Below, piece after piece: positions 10,706 through 18,700 of a stretch of 64,000 bases of DNA. The stretch is from Verrucomicrobiota bacterium. GTDB lineage: Bacteria; Verrucomicrobiota; Verrucomicrobiia; Opitutales; UBA953. Position numbers and translations under genes: made by a program. How positions within the stretch are numbered: position 1 is the first letter of the stretch; the number at the start of each line of letters is the position of its first letter. The notes beneath the pieces were generated by a model that saw only the letters and a list, made by a program, of their open reading frames with translations, was not told the DNA's origin and did not search any database. The DNA is taken from assembly GCA_015061905.1 (NCBI GenBank), contig SUVQ01000003.1, forward strand, positions 149,581 through 213,580, in the 5' to 3' direction.

Positions 10706-12289
10706 ATGGAGGCAGAGTTTTACAGCGTTCCCGTGATGAGTTGTGCCGAGGCGAAAATTTTTGAGAAAAAATTTTTCTCCTCGCAAAATGCGGTAACGGA
10801 AAAATCGGCGATGGAAACGGCGGGAACGCGTGTCGGCGAAGCAATTTTGCGGGAATGCCGCCGCGAGCACCGCGATGTCAGCCGCTTGCTTGTCCTCGTC
10901 GGGAAAGGGCATAACGGCGGCGACGCGCTCATTGCGGCGAGCCGGATTTTTTCGAAAACTTCCTGCCGGGTCGGTGTTGTGATTTTCGCGGAAAGCGAAG
11001 AAAAATTAGCACCGCTGACGCGCGAGTTTCTGTCTCTTTTTTGCGCGACGGTTCCGGAAGAGAAACGTTTTGTCGAATTTGCGTCTTCGGGCACGCCGCT
11101 TTCTCCGCGCCTGCAAGCGTTTTCGGAGCATCCTCATGTTTTGATTGACGGGATTTTCGGACACAGTTTCCGTGCGCCGTTCCCGCCGGAAATTCGTAAA
11201 TTTGCGGAAAAACTTTGCTCCGTGCGTTCCCGCGATTCGCTCGTTTGCAGCGTGGATTTGCCGTCAGGATTGAGTGATGATGCGGGCGAGGCGGATTTCG
11301 TCTTGCGCGCGGATTGGACGTTCCCGACCGGGATTTTGAAAACTCCGCTTCTTGAAAAAACGTATTTTTCGGGGCGCATTTTCCCGGTATGTATCGCATT
11401 TTCCGGATACGATAAGACAAAACTTTCCGTTGCGAACGAGGCGTATTTTCTGAGAAAAATTTTCGCTCCGCGTCCCGTTGTTTGCGATAAGCGCGATTTC
11501 GGGCACGTGCTGATTGTCGGCGGTTCGAGGACGATGCCGGGTGCCTTGTTGATGAATGTTTTGGCGGCGTTGCGCGCGGGCGCGGGGCTTGTCTCCGTAA
11601 TTTGCCCGGAGCGCGTTCAGGCGGCGTTTGCGGCGCGCGCTCCCGGGGCAATGTGGATTCCCTGCCCGGAAAATGCGGATGGCGGATTGGATGCGCAAGC
11701 CGGGTTTGCGGAATTTGAGAAAATTTTGCCGCGGGTTTCGGCTGTGCTTTGCGGCTCAGGAATGGGAATTTCTGCCGGCGCGCAGGAGCTGATTCAAAAA
11801 ACGGTAAAAGCGACGCCTTGCGAAATTCCGCTGATTCTTGATGCGGACGCGCTTCGCCCGGAAACCTTGCGCGCACTGCGGGAACGTAATGCGGAGGCGG
11901 GGAAAACGCTTCTCTTGCCGCACGCGGGAGAGTTTTCCCGCTTGGGCGGGAACGCGGAATCTCCGCGGCGTTTTTGTGCCGAACACTCGGTTTTGCTTGC
12001 TCTGAAAGGCGCGTGCACGCGTATCGTTTCTTCGGATACGGAGTGGCTGACGTTTTCGGGAACGCCGGCGTTGGCACGCGGAGGAAGCGGCGACGTGCTC
12101 GCGGGAATTGTCGCGGCGATGTTTGCTTCGCCGGGAAATTTTGATGAAAATACAACGGCGGCGGAACGGCTTATTGCGGCGGTTGTCTGGCACGGGAACG
12201 CGGCACGCAAGCTTGCCGACGAGCAGGGCGAGCGTTGCGCGGATATTTCCGCTTTGCCGGAGTTTTTGGGAAAAGTTTCGACGCTTTGA
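10706..12289 (+). CDS. nnr: Bifunctional NAD(P)HX epimerase/dehydratase (YjeF)
   Basis: N-terminal YjeF_N (VGKGHNGGDALIAASRIF) plus carbohydrate-kinase-like domain (GGSRTMPGALLMNVLAALRAGAGLVSV, ARGGSGDVLAGIVAAM). Confidence 0.92.
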   Translation: MEAEFYSVPVMSCAEAKIFEKKFFSSQNAVTEKSAMETAGTRVGEAILRECRREHRDVSRLLVLVGKGHNGGDALIAASRIFSKTSCRVGVVIFAESEEKLAPLTREFLSLFCATVPEEKRFVEFASSGTPLSPRLQAFSEHPHVLIDGIFGHSFRAPFPPEIRKFAEKLCSVRSRDSLVCSVDLPSGLSDDAGEADFVLRADWTFPTGILKTPLLEKTYFSGRIFPVCIAFSGYDKTKLSVANEAYFLRKIFAPRPVVCDKRDFGHVLIVGGSRTMPGALLMNVLAALRAGAGLVSVICPERVQAAFAARAPGAMWIPCPENADGGLDAQAGFAEFEKILPRVSAVLCGSGMGISAGAQELIQKTVKATPCEIPLILDADALRPETLRALRERNAEAGKTLLLPHAGEFSRLGGNAESPRRFCAEHSVLLALKGACTRIVSSDTEWLTFSGTPALARGGSGDVLAGIVAAMFASPGNFDENTTAAERLIAAVVWHGNAARKLADEQGERCADISALPEFLGKVSTL

Positions 12290-12420
12290 ACGGCGGGAAC
12301 GTTGTTTCGTTCCGTGTTTTCGTAAAACGGCAAAATCAAACAGCGAAGACAGGTGCGCGTAGCGTGGAGCCATGTTTTCGCCCCCTCAAGGAGCCGGAAT
12401 ACGCCTCTTGCGCGCAAAAG

Positions 12421-12466
12421 AAAAAAAAGAACGTTCCCGCAAATCAAAGGCGGGAACGTTCTTTTC
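12421..12466. terminator. Bidirectional terminator hairpin built from an inverted pair of the CGGGAACG word
   Basis: aaaagaacgttcccgc-aaatcaaag-gcgggaacgttctttt between convergent genes. Confidence 0.85.
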
Positions 12467-12486
12467 TTCGAAAAAGGTTTTCGGCG

Positions 12487-13206
12487 TTATTCGCGGCGTT
12501 CTGCGAAAATCATAATCAGATACCAGAACAGCGTGGCGATTCCGGCAAAGATGATTAGCGCGGCTCCGACGTGCTGGTCGGGGCGGAACTGCGTTTTCAC
12601 CATCCAGGTTTGGTAAAGAATCACGGCGGCGATGAAAACCGTCATCGCAATGACAAACCATGTGCCGATTCCGCCGAAGAACATCAGCAGAAGCATAGCA
12701 CCGAGCGCGACGAAAAATCCGATGGAAATGAAGGCGCGCAGGAAGGAAAAATCCGTTTTCGTCATGAAAACCGTCGCCGTCAGCCCGCCGGCAAGGAGTA
12801 GCGTTGAAAGTGCTGCCGGCGCGACGATTTCGGAGAGCGCGGCTTCCTGCCCGAACTGATACATCAGAATATTCAGCATCGGCGCGAAGAGCAGGGCTTC
12901 CGCAAGCACGTAAACCCCGAGCCCGGCGAGTTGCGTTCCCGTCGAAACACCGCCGAAAGCCAGGCGGTTGGCAAGCATGGAAATGCCCCAAAACGCGGCG
13001 AGCACGAGGAGCCAGCCGATGGAGCCGTTGCCGAAGAAAAGCCCGGTGAGCGGATTGACAATCGCCGGCGTCGCCAAAATTCCGGCGAGCAAAAGCCCGA
13101 AGACCGCGCAGGCGACGGCGACCAGCAGGTAGGTTTTTCTGTAAAAATCGGCGCGGGTGGCAGGCGCGGCAGCCGCGACGACGAAGGGATTGGTGTAGGT
13201 ATTCAT
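12487..13206 (-). CDS. Bax inhibitor-1/YccA family membrane protein
   Basis: About seven TM segments; TRADFYRKTYLLVAVACAVFGLLLAG, ILYQTWMVKTQFRPDQHVGAALIIF. Confidence 0.8.
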   Translation of the reverse strand: MNTYTNPFVVAAAAPATRADFYRKTYLLVAVACAVFGLLLAGILATPAIVNPLTGLFFGNGSIGWLLVLAAFWGISMLANRLAFGGVSTGTQLAGLGVYVLAEALLFAPMLNILMYQFGQEAALSEIVAPAALSTLLLAGGLTATVFMTKTDFSFLRAFISIGFFVALGAMLLLMFFGGIGTWFVIAMTVFIAAVILYQTWMVKTQFRPDQHVGAALIIFAGIATLFWYLIMIFAERRE

Positions 13207-13346
13207 AAATTTTTGAACGGAATTTTTGCAAGAAGCGTGCCGATGTGCAAGTTTCGTCTTCTCGGGGGCGTTTTGTGCGTTCCCGCCGGCGGTTTTTTTA
13301 AATAAAACTTGCCCGAACGTTCCCGCTGTAAGACAATTCAGCCACT

Positions 13347-14681
13347 ATGAGTTCTGTTTTCTGCAATAACGCTATTACCCCGGAAACGTTGATCGAAAAC
13401 CTCGGTCCTTGCAAATTTCCCTCGCCTCTCAAAAAACTGCATTTCTCCGAAGAACTTTTCAAAACGGACAGCGACCGCATTCTCGCCGATATTACTTTCG
13501 CCGGCGCGATGAAGGCGGTTTGCGCCGGAGAACCCTTAGTTTCCTTCGAAGCGGCGGGACCGCGCGAAAATATTTTCTTTAATCCGTCCGATACGAAGGT
13601 CGGGATCGTTACCTGCGGCGGGCTTTGCCCGGGCTTGAACGACGTGATTCGAAACCTCGTCATGGGGCTTTATCACTCCTACGGCGTAACGCGCATTTAC
13701 GGTTTCCGCTACGGCTATGAAGGGCTCGTTCCGCAGGGAAATCACGAGCCGATGTTGCTCGACCCGGATATCGTTTCCGATATTCACGCGCAGGGCGGCA
13801 CCATGCTCGCCAGCTCGCGCGGGCAGCAGGATACACCGACAATCGTCGATACGCTCCAACGCATGGGGATTGATATTCTTTACGTCGTCGGCGGGGACGG
13901 CACTTTGCGCGCCGCCCGCGAAATTTCCGACGAGTGCAAGCTTCGCGGCTTGAAAAAATCCGTCATCGGCATCCCGAAAACCATCGACAACGACATCGTT
14001 TTGCTCGACAAAAGTTTCGGGTTTGAATCCGCCGTTTCCGAAGCCGTCAAAGTCATCAATTGCGCTCACGCGGAAGCAAAAGGCGCCCCGAACGGAATCG
14101 GGATCGTAAAACTCATGGGGCGCGACTCCGGCTTTATCGCCGCTTACGCATCGCTCGCGAGCTCGGAAGCTAACTTCGTGCTCATTCCGGAAGTGCCGCT
14201 CGTGCTCGACGGTCCGACGGGATTTCTCAACATGCTTCGCAAACGCATCGTTGAGCGCGGACACGCCGTTATCGTCGTCGCGGAAGGCGCCGGGCAAAAT
14301 CTTTTCGACGGGGACGCCGGGCGCGACGCTTCCGGCAACAAGCTTCACAACGATATCGGGAAATATCTTCGCGACCGCATCAAGGCGGACATGAAGGAAC
14401 ACAGCGTCGATTGCACGATTAAATACATCGACCCGAGCTACATTATCCGAAGCATTCCGGCAAACGCTTACGACAACGCGTATTGCTCTCACTTGGCGCA
14501 CAACGCCGTTCACGCCGGTATGGCGGGGAAAACGGGAATGCTCGTTGCTATGTGCCACCGCGCGCACGTGCACTTGCCGCTTTCGCTCATCGCGAACAAG
14601 CGCAAAAAAGTCAATGTTACGAGTGAGCTCTGGCGCGGTGTGCTCGAATGCACTGGGCAACCCGTTTCCTGGGGCGAATAA
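13347..14681 (+). CDS. ATP-dependent 6-phosphofructokinase (group III/TP0108-like)
   Basis: VGIVTCGGLCPGLNDVIRNLV, VVGGDGTLRAA, GIPKTIDNDIVLLDKSFGFESAVSEAV, GIVKLMGRDSGFIAAYASLAS. Confidence 0.92.
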   Translation: MSSVFCNNAITPETLIENLGPCKFPSPLKKLHFSEELFKTDSDRILADITFAGAMKAVCAGEPLVSFEAAGPRENIFFNPSDTKVGIVTCGGLCPGLNDVIRNLVMGLYHSYGVTRIYGFRYGYEGLVPQGNHEPMLLDPDIVSDIHAQGGTMLASSRGQQDTPTIVDTLQRMGIDILYVVGGDGTLRAAREISDECKLRGLKKSVIGIPKTIDNDIVLLDKSFGFESAVSEAVKVINCAHAEAKGAPNGIGIVKLMGRDSGFIAAYASLASSEANFVLIPEVPLVLDGPTGFLNMLRKRIVERGHAVIVVAEGAGQNLFDGDAGRDASGNKLHNDIGKYLRDRIKADMKEHSVDCTIKYIDPSYIIRSIPANAYDNAYCSHLAHNAVHAGMAGKTGMLVAMCHRAHVHLPLSLIANKRKKVNVTSELWRGVLECTGQPVSWGE

Positions 14682-14697
14682 GAGCCTTCCGGGGCAT

Positions 14698-14733
14698 AAA
14701 AAACAGCGGCGGGAACGTCGCTGTTTTTTTTAT
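14698..14733. terminator. Terminator hairpin with one CGGGAACG word at the stem/loop
   Basis: aaaaaacagcg-gcgggaacgt-cgctgtttttttt downstream of pfk. Confidence 0.75.
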
Positions 14734-14741
14734 GCGGACAA

Positions 14742-14822
14742 CTATTTTGTCGCGATGCGATAGATTTTGAGAATGTCGCCGGAAAAGAGTTTGCGAAAAT
14801 TGCCTTGCGGGAACGCGTCGCT
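14742..14822 (-). pseudogene. Residual C-terminal fragment of an iron-containing alcohol dehydrogenase paralogue
   Basis: Reverse complement reads GSDAFPQGNFRKLFSGDILKIYRIATK*, nearly identical to the C-terminus of the intact ADH at 21802-23001 (EIPQGNFRKLFSGDILKIYRLAEK*). Confidence 0.8.
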
Positions 14823-14823
14823 G

Positions 14824-14896
14824 CCTACGGATTTTTTTATCGTGTTTTTCTGCGGCTCCGTGAGCGCGTTTTAAGCCCCGCGATTCCTTGCGAGGG
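14824..14896. repeat. Left copy of ~75-bp intergenic repeat R
   Basis: tacggatttttttatcgtgtttttctgcggctccgtgagcgcgttttaagccccgcgattccttgcgagg matches 21697-21773 with few differences. Confidence 0.8.
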
Positions 14897-14902
14897 TGTT
14901 TC

Positions 14903-15202
14903 CTAAATCTGTTTTCCGGGAAGCTCCGCTTTTTTCTGCCGGGCTCTCGCCGCTTGCCGGCGCAAAGCGGGGAGCTTCCGTTTTTTTGTCGCCGGATTCA
15001 TCAGGTCCGTGCGCTTCCCCTGCGAAAAGTCCACACTCTCCGGATCAATATTAAATCCGAAATCCCGATTCAATTTCTCTATCACCGCAATCCGCGCAAA
15101 CGCCGTAAAATTCTTCATGCTCTGGCACGACCGATAGATTTCGAGCACCTTTTTCGGCATCGATAAATTGAATCGCTCGGATGTTTGCGTGCTTTTGGAC
15201 AT
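14903..15202 (-). CDS. Small ribbon-helix-helix-like hypothetical protein (plasmid/mobile-element type)
   Basis: 99 aa; SERFNLSMPKKVLEIYRSCQSMKNFTAFARIAVIEKLNRDFG resembles beta-strand plus two helices of RHH/CopG-type proteins; basic C-terminus. Confidence 0.5.
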   Translation of the reverse strand: MSKSTQTSERFNLSMPKKVLEIYRSCQSMKNFTAFARIAVIEKLNRDFGFNIDPESVDFSQGKRTDLMNPATKKRKLPALRRQAARARQKKAELPGKQI

Positions 15203-15252
15203 TGCGCAAAGTCAAACCGCGTAGAGGGACTTTTTCCAAAAGAATGTATTTG

Positions 15253-15300
15253 ACCCTGCGCATAGTCTAACTATGATTTCCTCTAAACTCTGCGCAGGGT
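15253..15300. promoter_or_regulatory. Nested palindromes upstream of the RHH-like gene (candidate operator or oriT-like site)
   Basis: accctgcgca (15253-15262) / tgcgcagggt (15291-15300) with catag-tctaa-ctatg (15261-15275) inside. Confidence 0.45.
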
Positions 15301-15434
15301 TGCGCGCTTCTAACAAAAGCCCCTAACAACGACATTGTCCGGATACACGCCCCCTTGTGCCGAGTTTCTCCGCTTCGGAGCTCCCGTAACTCCCCGGTTA
15401 GGCGGAAGGTTTAAAAGTATGGTTATTGAAAGAT

Positions 15435-15650
15435 ATGGATAAACAAACGTTAGTTGAAGCGACTGCGAAGAAGCTGAAGAGCCTTGTTGAGAAAGAGGAT
15501 TGTAATTACGAAAAAATCGTTGCGCTCTTGTCTACGGCAAAGCCTTGTCTTCGCGAATGCGTCAAGCCTGTGTATCAGGATTTGCTCTGCCAACACATGG
15601 CAAAAACTCTTGATTACACTGCATTCGTAGAAAAATTCCTTGCAGAATAA
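15435..15650 (+). CDS. Small hypothetical protein (~70 aa)
   Basis: MDKQTLVEATAKKLKSLVEKEDCNYEKIVALLSTAKPCLRECVKPVYQDLLCQHMAKTLDYTAFVEKFLAE*; separate small ORF preceding the autotransporter gene. Confidence 0.45.
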   Translation: MDKQTLVEATAKKLKSLVEKEDCNYEKIVALLSTAKPCLRECVKPVYQDLLCQHMAKTLDYTAFVEKFLAE

Positions 15651-15719
15651 ATCGCTCTCCGTCCAAGGGGTTTATATGCCCCTTGGACGTCTTCCTTTTA
15701 CTTTCAACCGAATATTTTT

Positions 15720-18700
15720 ATGACAATGAAAACAAAACTTTCTCTTTTGACTCTTTTTGCGTGCGCGGCGGGAACGACCTTGTTCGCTGATTACGAAAAT
15801 TACGACGGGCGTGATTTAACTGGACAAGACTTCTTCTTCGCCTCGCTATCCAATTCTTCATGGATAAAGTCCACTCTTGCTGATGTTCGTTTGAGTAACG
15901 CTACGTTAATAAACGCAAACTTTACGGGTGCCAACCTCACGAACGCGAATTTGCGTTATGCTACGTTGACCGGATCGATTTTCGACAATGCAATTATAAA
16001 TGGTGCCGACTTTGGTGATGTGAAAGGTTTTACGACGACACAATTATATTCTACGTTGAGCTATAAAACTAAAGACTTGAGCGGGATTTACTTCGGCGAA
16101 AATGAACTTTCTGGATGGGACTTTTCTGGACAATGCCTAGTTGATGCAAGTTTGAGTGGTGCTACGGTGACGGGGGCTAATTTTACAAATTCAGATCTTA
16201 CAAACACAAGATTAAGTCGTGCTACGTTGACGGGTGCAAATTTTACGAATGCCATCATCAATGGTAGCTTTCTTGATTCGACCATCGGTTTTACAGCGAC
16301 ACAGCTTTATTCTACGGCAAGCTATAAATCCAAGGATTTGAGTAGGGTTTGCTTGTCGGATAACGAGATGTCGGGTTGGAATTTCTCTGGGCAGAACCTT
16401 TCTGGGGCGAATCTAGATGGTGCGATGTTGGTAGGAGCGGACTTTGTAAATGCTAACCTTACAAATGCGTGGTTTTGTGGTGGGAATTATGCTACGTTGA
16501 CAGATGCTAATTTTACGAATGCTAATCTTACGAATGCGTATTTGAGGGACGCTGAGCTGGGTGGTGCAAATTTTACGGATGCGGAGATTGTCGGGGCGGA
16601 TTTAAGTTCAACCATCGGTTTTACAGCGACACAACTTTATTCTACGGCAAGCTATAAATCCAAGGATTTGAGTGGGGTTCGCTTATCGGATAACAAGATG
16701 TCGGGTTGGAATTTCTCTGGGCAGAACCTTTCTGGGGCGAGTCTAGTTGGCGCGATGTTGGTGGGAGCGGACTTTGTAAATGCTAACCTTACGAATGCCT
16801 ATATGAGAGGTGTTAGAGCGGGAGAAGCCAAATTTGTAGAAGCAGATTTGACAGGTGCGGATTTTTATGAGGCGAACCTTCTTGGTGTCGACTTTACAAG
16901 CGCGAATTTGAGTTCTGTTACGTTGACGGGAGCTAATCTTACGAGTGCGCATTTGAGGGGCGCTAAGCTAGGTGGTGCAAATTTTACGGATGCGGAGATT
17001 GTCGGGGCGGATTTAGATTCTGCCGTCGCTAATGGTTTTACAGCGACACAACTTTATTCTACGGCAAGCTATAAATCCAAGGATTTGAGTAGGGTTTGCT
17101 TATCGGATAACGAGATGTCGGGTTGGAATTTCTCTGGGCAGAACCTTTCTGGGGCGAATCTAGATGGTGCGATGTTGGTAGGAGCGGACTTTGTAAATGC
17201 TAACCTTACAAATGCGTGGTTTTGTGGTGGGAATTATGCTACGTTGACAGATGCTAATTTTACGAATGCTAATCTTACGAATGCGTATTTGAGGGACGCT
17301 AAGCTGGGTGGTGCAAATTTTACGGATGCGGAGATCGTCGGGGCGGATTTAGGTTCGACCGTTATTAATGGTTTTACAGCGGGACAACTTTATTCTACAG
17401 CAAGCTATAAATCCAAGAATTTAAGTGGGATTGGTTTGTCCAATAACGATCTTTCAGGATGGAATCTCACCGGTCAAAATCTCCTTGAGGCTGATTTTGC
17501 AAATGCGAATTTGAGTTTTGCCTCGTTGGCAGAAGTTGATCTCACGAGCGCGAATTTGGGTTATGCTACGTTAACGGGATCGAACCTTGAGGGTGCAAAT
17601 TTGAAGGGAACTACGCTAGTTGGTGTAAATTTCACGGATGCGGAGATTGTCAGGGCGGATTTAGGTTCGACCGTTATTAATGGTTTTACAGCGGGACAAC
17701 TTTATTCTACGGCAAGCTATAAATCCAAGAATTTAAGTGGGATTGGTTTGTCCAATAACGATCTTTCAGAATGGAATCTTGCCGGTCAAAATCTCCTTGA
17801 GGCAGACTTTGTAAATGCGAATTTGAGTTTTGCCTCGTTGGCAGAAGTTGATCTCACGAGCGCGAATTTGGGTTATGCTACTTTGAGGGGTGCTGATTTC
17901 ACGGGCGCAACATTGACGGGATTTGTATGTGTCTACGGTGTTTCTGCGGAGGATGCAATCTTTACAGATGCAGATCTTTCTGATGCGCATTTTTATGAAC
18001 CCAGTTATCCTTTCTATTCTTCATCCTTTTCCTCTAATCTCAGTGGCGCGAAATTTATCCGTGCGAGCCTCACGAGAGCGAATTTGCGTTATGCAACGTT
18101 AACGGATGCGAATTTTACGGATGCGGATCTCACGGACGCAGGTTTGCGGTATGCTACGTTGCGGGGCGCGAACTTTACTAGAGCGAATTTACGTTATGCA
18201 ACGTTAACGGATGCGGATTTTACGGATTCCGTGATTACGGGGGCTAATTTTGATTCTTCCGATTTGATGCTCTCTCAACTTTACTCGACAAAGAGCTATA
18301 AGGACAAAAATTTATCTGGAGTTTTGCTGAATTGCTTGAATTTAAGCGAAGGTGATTTTAAAGGGCAAAATCTCACGTCTGCAGATTTGAGTTTTGCTAC
18401 ATTGACGAATGCCGATTTCACGGGTGCAACATTGACAAATGTTTTAATAGCGGCTGTTTCTGCGCAAAATGTGAACTTTACTGATTCGGATCTTTCTGAT
18501 GCTAATTTTTGTAGTTTTCATCACAATCCTACACATTTTTCTGATCTTAGCGGCGCGAAATTTATTCGTGCGAAGCTCACGTCTGCAGATTTGAGTTTTG
18601 CTACATTGACGAATGCCGATTTCACGGGTGCAACATTGACAAATGTTTTAATAGCGGCTGTTTCTGCGCAAAATGTGAACTTTACTGATTCAGATCTTTC

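Noticed and set aside
10929-12155. 408-aa ORF antisense to nnr
   Set aside because: Low-complexity Arg/Pro/Ser translation opposite a complete Nnr enzyme.
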